The notes: generated by a model not told the origin, from the sequence alone. Counted from the first letter of the stretch, positions 46,143 through 56,058 are shown. The stretch: 64,000 nucleotides of DNA from CAVREM01 sp963728825 (GCA_963728825.1 CAVSLA010000004.1:1302001-1366000); one strand, 5' to 3'. Translations and numbers: made by a program.

Positions 46143-48902
46143 ATGAGCCTGACCGTCGGGACCCGGCTCGGCCCGTACGAAGTCGTCGCCCCGCTGGGAG
46201 CGGGCGGGATGGGACAGGTCTACCGCGCGCGCGACAGCCGCCTTGGACGCGACGTGGCTCTCAAGATCCTTTCCGACGTTGTTTCAGGCGACCCGGAGCG
46301 GATCGCTCGATTCGAGCGCGAAGCCAGAACCCTGGCCTCGCTGAACCATCCGAACATAGCGCAGATCTACGGCCTGGAGGGGCTGGACGGGCGGGAAAAG
46401 CGGGACAGTGACGTCGCGCTGGTGCTCGAGCTCGTCGAAGGTCCGACCCTCGCCGATCGTCTTGCGCAAGGACCGATGCCTGTCGACGAGGCCCTGGCCG
46501 CTGCGCGCCAGATTGCCGACGCACTCGAGGCCGCTCATGACCTTGGAATCATCCATCGGGATCTGAAGCCGGCCAACATCAAGCTGCGGCCGGATGCGAC
46601 CGTGAAGGTGCTCGACTTCGGTCTGGCGAAGGCCATTGCCGCGGCCCATGACGGCAAGGCCGACACGCGCGGTGACCTGGCCTCCGCCGGTCTGTCGCAC
46701 TCGCCCACCATCACCGGGCCAATTGGCGTCACCGGTATCGGTGTCCTGCTCGGCACGGCAGCGTATATGCCGCCCGAGCAGGCGCGCGGCAAGCCGGTGG
46801 ACAAGCGCGCCGACATCTGGGCGTTCGGCTGCGTGCTGTTCGAGATGCTCACGGGGAAGCGATGCTTCGACGGTGAAGACACGTCGTTGACGCTTGCGGA
46901 AGTCATCAAAGCCGAGCCGGATTGGAACGCGCTGCCCGCGGCTACTCCCCCGTCGGTGCGATCGACGCTCGAGCGGTGCCTGCAGAAAGATCCGAAGCAC
47001 AGGATCCGCGACATCGGCGACGTCCGCCTGGCGCTTGACGGCGCCTTCCTGCCGTCGGCCGCGCACGTTCACGATCGCCACCCTCTCATCCGTGGCGTGT
47101 GGACCCGCGTCGCCGTGGCTGGTGGCCTCGGGATCGCGGTCGGCGCGATCGCTGCCGTTGCGGCCATGTGGGGGCCGCGTCCTGTGCCTCCGGCCGCGCC
47201 GTCAATCAATCGGTTCACGGTCACCTTGCCTGCCGGCTCGAGCTTCCGGGACAACGTGGCCTACCCGATGATGCTCACCCGCGACGGCCGCCGCATCGTG
47301 ATGAACGTGACCAGTGGCACCACGGATCGTGTGGTGGTTCGACCAATGGATCAGGTTCAGCTTCAGCCCGTGACTGGCCTCGAGGGTACCGTGGGGAGCA
47401 TCTTCCTCTCACCTGACGGCGAGTGGGTCGCCTTCAACGACGCGAAAGGTTCACTGAAGCGCATGCGGCTCACCGGCGGGCCGCCGGCGACGATCACGGA
47501 TACTGGTATCGTCACCGGAGGCTGGCAGGGCGCGACCTGGAGTTCGGCCGGCACAATCGTGTTCTCGACGACGGCCAACCGGATGCTGATGGAAGTATCC
47601 GAGGCGGGCGGCACGCCTAAGCCACGGACGAAGGCCGTCGAGAACGAAGTGCATCTTCAGCCCCACTTCCTGCCGGATGGGCGTTCCCTGTTGTTCCTGG
47701 TCCGGCGCCGTGGACAAGGAGCAGCCACCACCATTGCGTACCTTCCAGCTGGCGCCTCCGACCACGTCATGCTCCTGGAGGGGGCGGATCCGCGGTACGT
47801 CTCGAGCGGACACCTGCTGTTCACACGCGAAGCGGCCGTCTGGGCGATACCGTTCGACCTGACCGCGGGCCGCACGATCGGCGATCCCGTCCCCGTCCTC
47901 GAGGGTGCAAGCATTATCGGCAGCGGCGCGGCCAAAATGTCCGTGTCAGCAGAGGGGACGCTCGCCTATGTGGCGGGCCGCGCCGGGGCGCTCCGAACCG
48001 TCGTTCTCGTCGATCGGCAGGGCCGTGAAGAGCCACTGCCGGGCCTGACATCGAACAGCTTCGACATGATCCGGGTGTCGCCCGACGGCAAACGGCTGGC
48101 ATTCACCGCTGGTCGTCCCCCGGACCTCTGGAACTATGACTTCGCGCGTGGCACTTCAGTGCGCGTGACGACGGACGACGCGATTGACAGAAATCCGGTG
48201 TGGACTCGGGACGGGTTACGGCTTCTGTTTATGTCGGCCGCCCAAGGCCGGTCCGATCTGTACGTTCAAAACGCAGACGGGACGGGGGCCCCGGAACGAT
48301 TCCTGCCAGGCGACCCTCCTGCACCGAGCATCCTGGCCGAATCATGGTCCGCCGATGGCCAAACGCTCGTGGTCAGTATCGGGCGCAATGGCGTGCCCGA
48401 CATCGGCGCTATCAATATGGAGGGTGAGCGCCGGCTTCGGGATCTCATTGCGATGCCGTCGATCGACACCGCGCCCGCGGTGTCTCCAGATGGGCGCTGG
48501 CTCGCGTATCAATCGAATCGGTCGGGAGCCTTTGAAGTCTACGTCGAGCGGTTCCCCGAGCTCGGCGATCGTCAGCAGATCTCGACGAGCGGCGGGACCA
48601 CGCCGCGCTGGTCGGCTGACGGCCGGGAACTCTTTTATCAGAGCGTCGACGGTCGACGTGTTCTTGCTGTTCCGATCTCGACGGGCCCCACATTGACGGC
48701 TGGGGCCTCGACGCTCGTATTCGAGGGGCCCTACGTACCAATGTCGCCGAACACTCGTGCGTTCGACGTGACGCCTGACGGACGGTTCATCCTGGTCAAG
48801 TCGGAAAACACCGATTCGAACGCCGCGGCGACGGTCGTCGTCGTTCAAAACTGGCTCGAGGAGCTGAAGCGCCTGGTGCCGACGCCGGGCCCACCACAAT
48901 GA
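46143..48902 (+). CDS. PknB-family serine/threonine kinase with C-terminal PD40/TolB-like propeller
   Basis: 919 residues. Kinase domain at about 9-290: P-loop LGAGGMGQVYRARDSRLGRDVALKIL with Lys in VALKIL, catalytic HRDLKPANIKL, DFGLAKA, activation segment end GTAAYMPPEQARGK (APE-like) and DIWAFGCVLFEMLTGK. A membrane helix (VAVAGGLGIAVGAIAAVAAMW) near 325-345 places the rest outside the cytoplasm. The C-terminal ~550 residues carry WD40-like/PD40 repeats: LSPDGEWVAFNDAKG, LTSNSFDMIRVSPDGKRLAFTAGRPPDLWNYDF, PVWTRDGLRLLFMSAAQGRSDLYV and VSPDGRWLAYQSNRSGAFEVYVERFPE. This kinase-propeller fusion is characteristic of Acidobacteriota. Confidence 0.96.
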   Translation: MSLTVGTRLGPYEVVAPLGAGGMGQVYRARDSRLGRDVALKILSDVVSGDPERIARFEREARTLASLNHPNIAQIYGLEGLDGREKRDSDVALVLELVEGPTLADRLAQGPMPVDEALAAARQIADALEAAHDLGIIHRDLKPANIKLRPDATVKVLDFGLAKAIAAAHDGKADTRGDLASAGLSHSPTITGPIGVTGIGVLLGTAAYMPPEQARGKPVDKRADIWAFGCVLFEMLTGKRCFDGEDTSLTLAEVIKAEPDWNALPAATPPSVRSTLERCLQKDPKHRIRDIGDVRLALDGAFLPSAAHVHDRHPLIRGVWTRVAVAGGLGIAVGAIAAVAAMWGPRPVPPAAPSINRFTVTLPAGSSFRDNVAYPMMLTRDGRRIVMNVTSGTTDRVVVRPMDQVQLQPVTGLEGTVGSIFLSPDGEWVAFNDAKGSLKRMRLTGGPPATITDTGIVTGGWQGATWSSAGTIVFSTTANRMLMEVSEAGGTPKPRTKAVENEVHLQPHFLPDGRSLLFLVRRRGQGAATTIAYLPAGASDHVMLLEGADPRYVSSGHLLFTREAAVWAIPFDLTAGRTIGDPVPVLEGASIIGSGAAKMSVSAEGTLAYVAGRAGALRTVVLVDRQGREEPLPGLTSNSFDMIRVSPDGKRLAFTAGRPPDLWNYDFARGTSVRVTTDDAIDRNPVWTRDGLRLLFMSAAQGRSDLYVQNADGTGAPERFLPGDPPAPSILAESWSADGQTLVVSIGRNGVPDIGAINMEGERRLRDLIAMPSIDTAPAVSPDGRWLAYQSNRSGAFEVYVERFPELGDRQQISTSGGTTPRWSADGRELFYQSVDGRRVLAVPISTGPTLTAGASTLVFEGPYVPMSPNTRAFDVTPDGRFILVKSENTDSNAAATVVVVQNWLEELKRLVPTPGPPQ

Positions 48903-48909
48903 GTCAGAC

Positions 48910-49509
48910 GTGAGGCGGCACCTTGCGATCGGCGTCCTTTCGGCGGCGGCCGCGTTCCAGGCCTACCCGCCGGCATTTCCGCGGACGAACGCGACCAAGC
49001 TCGTCGAAACAGACCGGTTCGTCGTCTGGGACATCGTGTGGCCGAAGGGTGCACCGACTCCCCTCCATCGTCACGTCTACGATCAGGTGGGCACCTACTA
49101 CCAGGCGGGCGGACGGGTGATCACCAGCGTCGACGGCACGAAGCGGGAGGCGACCACTGCGGTCGGCGCGTTATCGCGAACGCGAAAGGATACGACCCAC
49201 ATCGAAGAGGGCGTGACCGATCCGCCTCTCAGAGCAGTGTTCATCGAGCTGAAGCACGATGACGTCGAGGATGTGGCGACCCGCGATCATACGTGGCGCG
49301 AGTCAGATCGGCCGTCGAACGAAGGCGATGATCGAGAAACGATCTGGGTGTTCTTGAGCAGTGGGACGCTGGATGTAATCACACCAGGCGGCGCGTCGTT
49401 TCAGCTCGCGGTTAAACCAGGTCAGATTCGCCACCTCAAACCAGGCACCGTGGAGACGGTTCGCGCCGTTCGCGAGTCTCCGCGTGCGATTATTTTCGGG
49501 TTCAAATGA
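48910..49509 (+). CDS. Cupin-like protein with probable signal peptide
   Basis: A 199-residue protein with a GTG start 8 bp after the kinase stop. An N-terminal RRHLAIGVLSAAAAFQAYPP may be a signal peptide. Two cupin-like halves: FVVWDIVWPKGAPTPLHRHVYDQVGTYYQAGGRVI, with HRH as metal-ligand candidate and a beta strand around the GG turn, and ETIWVFLSSGTLDVITPGGASFQLAVKPGQIRHLKPGTVETVRA. The family is large and the substrate cannot be inferred. It overlaps the next gene by 4 bp, so the kinase, cupin and hydrolase genes form one unit. Confidence 0.75.
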   Translation: MRRHLAIGVLSAAAAFQAYPPAFPRTNATKLVETDRFVVWDIVWPKGAPTPLHRHVYDQVGTYYQAGGRVITSVDGTKREATTAVGALSRTRKDTTHIEEGVTDPPLRAVFIELKHDDVEDVATRDHTWRESDRPSNEGDDRETIWVFLSSGTLDVITPGGASFQLAVKPGQIRHLKPGTVETVRAVRESPRAIIFGFK

Positions 49510-50207
49510 TCACTCTTCTTCCTTTGCTGACCCTCGTGGCGGCGTTGCAGCAGCCGAACGCGCCGGGCACCTACACGATGATGTTCCCGGTGCCCGAGTC
49601 CGGGCCGATGCGCTACGCGCTGACCATCCCGCGGGGCTACAACTCGCGGCAGGCGCGGCCGCTGGTTCTCGCGCTGCATCCAGGCGGACAGCGCTTCCCC
49701 GGGTATGGCGGCGCCTTCGTGCAGCAGGTCGTCGCTCCCGGCCTGAGCGATCTCGGCGCGATTATCATTGCGCCCGACGTCCCCACTCGTGCCTGGACCG
49801 ATGCGATCGCCGAGCGGGCCGTGCTCGCGCTCGTCAAGAGCGTGATGAGCGACTACAACGTCGACCCGGCCCGCGTCATGGTGGTCGGCTTCAGCCTTGG
49901 CGGGCGCGGCGCATGGTTCCACTCATCGCGGCACACCGACGTCTTCAAGGCCGCCATCGTGATGGCCGGTTCGACGGGCGACGAGCCGATCGAGAAACTC
50001 GCGACGGTGCCGACCTACGTCATCCACAGCCGAGACGACGAGGTCGTGGAGTTCGAGCCAACGGACCGGGCGGTGAAAGAGTTGAAGCGCTTGAAGCGGA
50101 CGATCGAGTTCGAGCCGCTTATCGGCCCGACCCACTTCACGATGGGGGCCTACATCGATTCGCTCGAACGCGGCGGGCGATGGATCGCGGATCGCTGGAG
50201 AAAGTAG
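49506..50207 (+). CDS. Alpha/beta hydrolase (phospholipase/carboxylesterase or depolymerase-like), secreted
   Basis: A 233-residue protein starting ATCACTC-side ATG 49506 inside the end of the cupin gene. A short hydrophobic start (ITLLPLLTLVAAL) may be a signal. RYALTIPRGYNSRQARPLVLALHPGGQRFPGYGG holds the oxyanion turn HPGG; the nucleophile elbow is DPARVMVVGFSLGGRGAWFHSSRH with Ser in GFSLGG; TYVIHSRDDEVVEFEPT gives the acid Asp region and IGPTHFTMGAYIDSL the His. This is the layout of LpqC/PHB-depolymerase-type esterases. Downstream lies a REP cluster that may end the transcript. Confidence 0.85.
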   Translation: MITLLPLLTLVAALQQPNAPGTYTMMFPVPESGPMRYALTIPRGYNSRQARPLVLALHPGGQRFPGYGGAFVQQVVAPGLSDLGAIIIAPDVPTRAWTDAIAERAVLALVKSVMSDYNVDPARVMVVGFSLGGRGAWFHSSRHTDVFKAAIVMAGSTGDEPIEKLATVPTYVIHSRDDEVVEFEPTDRAVKELKRLKRTIEFEPLIGPTHFTMGAYIDSLERGGRWIADRWRK

Positions 50208-50299
50208 GCCGGGCCTCTTAGGCCCGGCGTCGTAGGGCGGACCGAAGAGGTCCGGCGTCGTAAGGCGGACCTAAGAGGTCCGCCCTACGTACGGTGGCG
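50204..50299. repeat. Tandem REP-like GTAGG hairpins (three copies)
   Basis: Three hairpins in series after the hydrolase stop: GTAGGCCGGGCCTCTTAGG with its complement, GTAGGGCGGACCGAAGAGG and GTAAGGCGGACCTAAGAGG, the last followed by TCCGCCCTACGTAC. The gap is between two convergent genes. Confidence 0.8.
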
Positions 50300-50311
50300 T
50301 ATGGGCGAAAC

Positions 50312-53209
50312 CTAGAACCGCGCCTGGAAGCCGAATCGGACCAGTCGTCCTTCCAGGATTCGCAGCGGGTTCCCAAGCGCCGGACCGAACGCCGTCGTCT
50401 GGCTGACGATCGGGTTGGCATTCAGGGCGTTGAAGAGGCTGACCTCCGGGGTCATCCGAATACCACGCACGATCCACGTCTTGGCGGCGGTGAAGTCCAG
50501 CTGGTTGACGCGATCGGCGTAGACGCTGCCCGGCTCGCTGAGGCGCAGCGTCACCGAGGACTGCCCCATCGGCACGCCGGTCTGGCTCAGGAAGTTCGCC
50601 GGAGTGACCTGGTAGGTCTGGTTGATGCGATCTCCCGCCGTCGACTGGAACACGCCGCTCAACCGGATGCCGTACGGCAGCGGATACATGCCCGACATCT
50701 TGAACGTCGTCCGCCACGGCACGTCGAAGTCGTAGTCGTTGCAGTACCACGTGGAGTTCGGATCCGTGACATCGCACGTCCGCGTCCGTGACCGACCGCT
50801 GGCCGTTCCGCCAGTCAGCATCGAGCCGTTGCCGAACCGCGCGTTGAAGCCGACATCGAAGCTGTGGAAGGTCGACCTGTTGCTGCCCGACGTCGTGTCC
50901 AGTTCGTTCAGGTTGCGCAGCGCGGCCGGATCGATGTTGAAGACCGTCATCTTCTGACCGTTGCCCCGCGGATCGTTGATCTGGTATGGCGTGTAAACGC
51001 TCAGCGGCTTGGCGAGGTCGGTCGTGAAGGTGATGTCATAGAACCGCCGGTGATAGTAGTTGGCGGAGATGCCGAGCCCGGGCCGAAGCTCGCGCGAGAA
51101 GCCGCCGTTGTAGACGAGCTGATACGGCCGCGACAGGTCCGCATCGGGGTTCCGGTTGCGGCGGACGCCGAAGGTCGCCGGCAGCTGCCCGAAATTGATC
51201 TCGCATCCCGCCGTCCGGAAGGTGCAGCCGAGCGCGCCCTCGGCGATGTCGTTGCAGCCGGTCTTGTCAACCCCCGCCACCTTGCAGTCCTGAAGCAGGT
51301 TGTTCTGATCGATCCAGGTCACGGAGGACGGCACCAGCGTCATCGGGTTGTATCGCTCCGGGAACGCCGAGGCATCCTGTTCCATGTAGCGTCCGACGCT
51401 GAACTTGAGGGCGGTCTTGCCGTTGCCGGTCAAATCGTAGGCGGCGCCGAATCGCGGCACCCAATCGGTGTAATTCGGCAGGTTGGGTATCCGGTCGAAG
51501 TGGCGCTCGGCGACGAACCGGCCGGGAGGCGCGGTCTGCTCGGCAACTTCCCCATTGAAGCGTTCGAAGCGCAGGCCGGGATTCAGCGTCAGCCTGCCGA
51601 GTTGCCAGGTGTCCTGAATGTAGACGCCGAAGTCGCCATTCAGCTCCGAACGCGAGACGATCGGCAAGTTGTACAGGGCGACAGACAGTGGGACGCTGTT
51701 GCTGTACTGCTGGACGAGATGGCCGTTGTTTTCGCGTTCGGCGGTGATATAGCCGAATCTCCACTGCATGCCCATCTTGAGGCTGTGGGATCCAGTGACA
51801 CGGGAGACTGACCCGACGATGTTTCGCGACATCAACGGATTCTCGAACCATTGGGTCGGGGCGTTGGTGGAAAACCGGCTCGTGACCAGCAAATCCGACT
51901 TCGAGATATCGCCAAAGGGGCTCGTCGCGCTTGGCCCGATCTGGACCGTATCCTGCGCCTCGATCTTGTAGCCCGTGTAGTTCTCGGAGTAGCCGACTTC
52001 GAGGAGCAGGCGGTTCGTCATCGTCGACGTCCACTTGGTCTGGATGGCGTGGCTGTACATATTCTGCACGCCGGCCCCCTTCAGATCGTACAGGCCCGTC
52101 TCGCTCAGGAAGTAGTCGCGGTGTTTCGGCAGCGGATCGTAAAGCGCCGTGAGCTTGTGCTTCGAACCGAGCTGTGCGGTGACGCGGGTCGTGTAGGACT
52201 GCAGCAGCGATTCGTCCCTGGCCGGCGATCCATCCGGGAAGCGCTGGTTCAGGATGTAGTTGCTCGCACCCCAGATGCGCGGCGAGAAGAAGAACCAGAC
52301 CTTGTCGCGCTTGAGCGGCCCCCCGATCGAGATGTTGTAGTCCCTCACCACATAAAGGTTAGGCGGGACGACGAGCCCTTTCGCCTGCAATTCCGCATCG
52401 TTGTTTTCGGACTGCAGTTTTTCGTTCGCGTACGTGACGACACCGTCCCAGCTGAACCGGTTTCCGCCCTGCTTCGGGATCATGTTGATTCGGACGCCGC
52501 CGGTCTGCGACTCTGCCGAGCCCGCCACCACCTGGTACGACATCTCTTCGTAGGCGCTCTGATTGTGGTAGATGCCGGAAATCTGTCCGGTGCTGAGGAT
52601 GCTGGCGACGTTCATGCCGTCGACCTCGAGCGCCATGTCCCCGGCTTGAGAGCCATAGGCCACGACGGTGCCCTGCCACATCTGCGTCGAGCCGCCGACG
52701 TCGAACCGCCCGGCGGTCGCCGAGCCGAGCGCAGGAATCGTGGCGGCCAGGCTCTGGTAGCTTCGGCCCGACGGCAGCGTCTCCATCTGTTCTTTCGAAA
52801 GGACCGTTCGGCTCTGGGTGCTCTGGACGTCGACGACAGGTGACTGGCCCGAGACCGTCACGGTTTCCTCGAGGCTGCCGACCTTGAGCTGTGCGTTGAT
52901 CGTTGCGGTGAAGTTGGATTCGAGGATCATCCCCTCACGGACGAAGTTGCTGAAGCCCGGGAGCGAGAACGTCACGCTGTAGGTGCCGGGCCGCAGGTCT
53001 TCGATCCGGTACCGGCCGTTGCCGTCCGACACGACGCTCCGCGTCTGCTCGATCAACGCGGGACTGCGCGCCTCGACCGTCACGCCGGGCAGTATCGCGC
53101 CGGTCGCATCGGTAACCAGCCCGGCGATGGCACTCTGGGCAAGCGTGACCGCCGGCGTCAGTAGAACGGCCAGTACCGACGAGGAACCCGACTTTCGCGA
53201 ACCGTACAC
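50312..53209 (-). CDS. Oar-like TonB-dependent receptor with N-terminal carboxypeptidase-regulatory domain
   Basis: 965 residues. Signal peptide SSVLAVLLTPAVTLAQ, then a CarboxypepD_reg domain (AIAGLVTDATGAILPGVTVEARSPALIEQTRSVVSDGNGRYRIEDLRPGTYSVTF), the plug (LKVGSLEETVTVSGQSPVVDVQSTQSRTVLSKEQMETLPSGRSYQSLAATIP) and a large beta barrel ending in ARF with an aromatic terminus (RLVRFGFQARF). This is the Oar/TonB-receptor architecture abundant in Acidobacteriota. A good Shine-Dalgarno AGGAGG lies 5 nt before an ATG at 53216 in another frame, so a one-base error near 53200 may hide the real start. The ligand is unknown. Confidence 0.92.
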   Translation of the reverse strand: MYGSRKSGSSSVLAVLLTPAVTLAQSAIAGLVTDATGAILPGVTVEARSPALIEQTRSVVSDGNGRYRIEDLRPGTYSVTFSLPGFSNFVREGMILESNFTATINAQLKVGSLEETVTVSGQSPVVDVQSTQSRTVLSKEQMETLPSGRSYQSLAATIPALGSATAGRFDVGGSTQMWQGTVVAYGSQAGDMALEVDGMNVASILSTGQISGIYHNQSAYEEMSYQVVAGSAESQTGGVRINMIPKQGGNRFSWDGVVTYANEKLQSENNDAELQAKGLVVPPNLYVVRDYNISIGGPLKRDKVWFFFSPRIWGASNYILNQRFPDGSPARDESLLQSYTTRVTAQLGSKHKLTALYDPLPKHRDYFLSETGLYDLKGAGVQNMYSHAIQTKWTSTMTNRLLLEVGYSENYTGYKIEAQDTVQIGPSATSPFGDISKSDLLVTSRFSTNAPTQWFENPLMSRNIVGSVSRVTGSHSLKMGMQWRFGYITAERENNGHLVQQYSNSVPLSVALYNLPIVSRSELNGDFGVYIQDTWQLGRLTLNPGLRFERFNGEVAEQTAPPGRFVAERHFDRIPNLPNYTDWVPRFGAAYDLTGNGKTALKFSVGRYMEQDASAFPERYNPMTLVPSSVTWIDQNNLLQDCKVAGVDKTGCNDIAEGALGCTFRTAGCEINFGQLPATFGVRRNRNPDADLSRPYQLVYNGGFSRELRPGLGISANYYHRRFYDITFTTDLAKPLSVYTPYQINDPRGNGQKMTVFNIDPAALRNLNELDTTSGSNRSTFHSFDVGFNARFGNGSMLTGGTASGRSRTRTCDVTDPNSTWYCNDYDFDVPWRTTFKMSGMYPLPYGIRLSGVFQSTAGDRINQTYQVTPANFLSQTGVPMGQSSVTLRLSEPGSVYADRVNQLDFTAAKTWIVRGIRMTPEVSLFNALNANPIVSQTTAFGPALGNPLRILEGRLVRFGFQARF

Positions 53210-53394
53210 CTGTCATCGAAACCTCCTGAGCCTGAAGAAGCGACCGTTAGGAGTAATGCTGGTTTCGATGAATCCGGGATGATATACCGCCGAGTATAGC
53301 GTCAGCCGCCTGTCCAGGTGGCCTCCGACGTGAGGAAAATATCAACCGGCGCTTGGCGATCCTGGATTTTGGACGCTAGCGACAGGTTCGTCGT

Positions 53395-54337
53395 TCAGGG
53401 GCGCAGCGCGGGCGTCCGGCACCAGTCCAGCGTCCGCCGTAGACCGTCTTCGAGCCCCACGATCGGCTCGTATCCGAGCAGGCGCCTGGCTTTTGAGATG
53501 TCGGCCTGCGAATCGCGGACGTCGCCCTCGCGCGGCTCTTTGTAGACCGCCTGGATGGTGGTGCCCACGATCCGGTTCATGGTCTGAAGCAGCTCGTTCA
53601 GCGAGATGCGGCCACCGGTTGCCACGTTGAGGACTTCACCCGCCGCCTTGGGCGCCTCGCAGGCGCGCAGCACCCCGTCGACGACGTTGGCGATGTAGGT
53701 GAAATCGCGGGTCTGTTCGCCGTCACCGTAGATCACCGGCTGCCGGCCCTCGAGCAGCGCCGTCGAAAACAGCGAGATGACGCCCGAATAGGGCGAACCG
53801 GGATCCTGCCGCGGGCCGAAGACGTTGAAGTAGCGGATCGTCACGGTTTCGAACCCGTACAGCCTCGTGAACATCTGGCAGTACCTGCTCGGCGACCAGC
53901 TTCTGCAGGGCGTAGGGCGACAGCGGGTTGGTCGGCATGTCCTCGCGCTTGGGCAGCGTCGGCGTGTCGCCGTAGGCCGACGAAGACCCCGCATACACCA
54001 GCCGCTTGACCCCCGCGTCGCGCGCGGCGACGAGGATGTTCAGCGACGCGTCGATGTTCGCGCGATTCGACGTCACCGGATCTTTCACCGATCGCGGGAC
54101 CGACGGAATGGCCGCCTGGTGGAGGACGAAGTCCATCCCGGCAACCGCCTGCGTGGCGACTGCGGTGTCGGCCAGATCGCCTTCCAGAAATTCCGCATCC
54201 GGCAGATGTTCGAGATTGCGGCGCGTGCCGGTGATCAGGCTGTCGACGACGCGCACGCGGTGGCCGCGGCGGATGAGCTCTTCGGTCAGATGCGAGCCGA
54301 TGAAGCCGGCGCCGCCGGTTACGAGATAGGAGGCCAT
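53395..54337 (-). CDS. NAD-dependent sugar-nucleotide epimerase/dehydratase (SDR, GalE/UDP-glucuronate epimerase-like); one frameshift
   Basis: ATG 54337: ASYLVTGGAGFIGSHLTEELIRRGHRVRVVDSLITGTRRNLEHL has the GxxGxxG NAD motif; FVLHQAAIPSVPRSVKDP and YAGSSSAYGD hold the catalytic Ser/Thr region and SPYALQKLVAEQ the YxxxK. An extra G near 53884 (CAGGTAC instead of CAGTAC) breaks the frame; the next frame continues YCQMFTRLYGFETVTIRYFNVFGPRQDPGSPYSGVISLFSTALLEGRQPVIYGDGEQTRDFTYIANVVDGVL to TGA near 53395. Likely acts on UDP-sugars for surface polysaccharides. Confidence 0.9.
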
Positions 54338-54410
54338 AGGTGTGGGTTGTGGTCGCTGCCGGGGCCCGCCTTCGCCGCTCCGCGGCTTCGGCGCGGCAAG
54401 CGTGCTGTCG

Positions 54411-55562
54411 TCACATCAGATTCGCACGAGGCAGGCCGGGAATCAGCCGCAGCGCGTTGGCGTAATAGACCTTCCGCAGGACATCGTCCGGCAGCCCGAT
54501 GCCGTACAACTTCCAGAAGGCGTGATAGTCGCGATAGTAGTCGAAGTACTCGTCGTTGGTTTCGAAGACGCGCCAGTAGTACGGATACTCGTCCGGCTGG
54601 AAACTGTCTTTGCCGAACAGCAGACGATCCTGGTACTTCGTGAAGAATTCCCGCGCGGCCCGCGGCTGACGGCCGATGTCGTACAGTACGGCGCCGACTT
54701 CGGCGTAGATGTTGGGCATGCGGTCCATCATCCGGCCCAGGCGTCCGAGGTCCTGCGCGTGCCAGCCGAGATGCGCGAGGATGAAGGTCGTTTTTGGATG
54801 TTTCGCGATCAGCCGATCGCGCTCCCCCATCAGATCCTCGAACGACGGGAACCGCGATCGATCGAAGTACCGGCGGTCCTGATACAGCGCCATCTCGAGC
54901 CAGCGCTCGTTGTTGTAGTCCATCGGCTGAAAGAACTCGGCCGGGTCGGCGGTATGGATGAACACCGGGATGTTCAGCCGCGCGGCCGTCTGCCAGATCG
55001 GATCCAGCTCCGGATCGTCGAGCTTCAAACGCGATCCGTCGGTCTTGCGCGTCGTCAGACCGAAGCCTTTCATGATCTCGCCGACGCCGAGCGCGCCGGC
55101 CTTGATATCGGCTTCGAGCTGCGCCGCCGCTTTCGCACCGAAGCCGGGACCGACGTCGCGGAAGCTGATGTTGGTGAACATCACGAAGCGGTCCTTGTAC
55201 TTGCTGGCGCGAAGCGCCGTCAGCTGCTGCTGAAGCCGATCGCCCGACGCGCCGCTCGCATTGACCATCACCTGCAGGTTGATCGGATCCATGGCCGCGA
55301 CCACCCGGGCGATCGCGTCCTCGGAGGTCAGCGCCGGCGGATGCCCATGGATGTCGACGACCGGGAACTTCGCGCGCGGCACGGGATGTTGTGGGACGAC
55401 CAGCGTCGACCGCGGCTTGTATTCACGGATGGTCGGAGGCTGCAGCTCAGGCTCGCGGCCCTCGGCGGGCCGCTGGCGGATCGGACCGGGCGGCTGCTGG
55501 GCGCCGACCACCGCCACGGTCAACGCAATTGCGGAGAGGATCGCCGCGAACCCTGCGCGCAT
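54411..55562 (-). CDS. Exported amidohydrolase-family metal-dependent hydrolase
   Basis: ATG 55562: RAGFAAILSAIALTVAVVGAQQPPGP is a signal peptide (a longer frame runs back into rnpB and is rejected). The TIM-barrel amidohydrolase motifs are PVVDIHGHPPAL (HxH-like metal ligands), KDRFVMFTNISFRDVG, GVGEIMKGFG, PVFIHTADPAEFF, TTFILAHLGWHAQDLGRL (late His) and DRLLFGKDSFQPDEYP (final Asp). This is the amidohydrolase_2 subgroup, including decarboxylase-like enzymes. 383 residues; the substrate is unknown. The gene is preceded by the RNase P RNA gene on the same strand. Confidence 0.88.
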   Translation of the reverse strand: MRAGFAAILSAIALTVAVVGAQQPPGPIRQRPAEGREPELQPPTIREYKPRSTLVVPQHPVPRAKFPVVDIHGHPPALTSEDAIARVVAAMDPINLQVMVNASGASGDRLQQQLTALRASKYKDRFVMFTNISFRDVGPGFGAKAAAQLEADIKAGALGVGEIMKGFGLTTRKTDGSRLKLDDPELDPIWQTAARLNIPVFIHTADPAEFFQPMDYNNERWLEMALYQDRRYFDRSRFPSFEDLMGERDRLIAKHPKTTFILAHLGWHAQDLGRLGRMMDRMPNIYAEVGAVLYDIGRQPRAAREFFTKYQDRLLFGKDSFQPDEYPYYWRVFETNDEYFDYYRDYHAFWKLYGIGLPDDVLRKVYYANALRLIPGLPRANLM

Positions 55563-55677
55563 CAGTAACGTCCTGTTCTGGATACGCGCGAGCACCACGG
55601 TGCGGGCGCGGCGAGTGTGGGTTCCACGCGCGTGTAATTGTAATAACGTCGCAGCGAGCCGATAAGCCGAATTCTGT

Positions 55678-55715
55678 CCCTTCGACTCGGCCGCTTTCGC
55701 GGCTTCGCTCAGGGC
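55678..55715. repeat. 38-nt palindromic repeat copy 3 (RNase P helix P19)
   Basis: CCCTTCGACTCGGCCGCTTT and then CGCGGCTTCGCTCAGGGC. Sits between the GAATGA and ACAGAATTCGGC elements near the 3' end, where P19 lies in class A RNAs. Confidence 0.85.
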
Positions 55716-55898
55716 AACGATCATTCCTCTAGGCCCGGCATTGCTGGCGGGCTCGAGCGACCTACCCGGAGGCGACGACGGGCCGTCGGTTCCCCCGAAG
55801 GGGAGGCCTCCCTATTTGGTCTTGCTCCGTGTGGGGTTTTGCCTGCCACCCGTGTTACCACGGGCGCGGTGCGCTCTTACCGCACCTTTTCACCCTTA

Positions 55899-55936
55899 CC
55901 CTTCGACTCGGCCGCTCGCGCGGCCTCGCTCAGGGC
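55899..55936. repeat. 38-nt palindromic repeat copy 2 (RNase P helix P12)
   Basis: CCCTTCGACTCGGCCGCTCG and then CGCGGCCTCGCTCAGGGC. Sits between the ACCGCC and GGTAAGGGTGAAA-like core elements, where P12 lies in class A RNAs. Confidence 0.85.
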
Positions 55937-56020
55937 GGTATGTTTTCTGTGCCACTGTCCTTCGGGTTACCCCGACCGGGCGTTACCCGGCACACTGCCC
56001 TGCGGAGTTCGGACTTTCCT

Positions 56021-56058
56021 CCCCTCGACTCGGCCACTCACGCGGCCTCGCTCGGGGC
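56021..56058. repeat. 38-nt palindromic repeat copy 1 (RNase P helix P3)
   Basis: CCCCTCGACTCGGCCACTCA and then CGCGGCCTCGCTCGGGGC. Outer pairs are CCCC/GGGG, while copies 2 and 3 have CCCT/AGGG, a compensatory change that keeps the stem. Confidence 0.85.
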
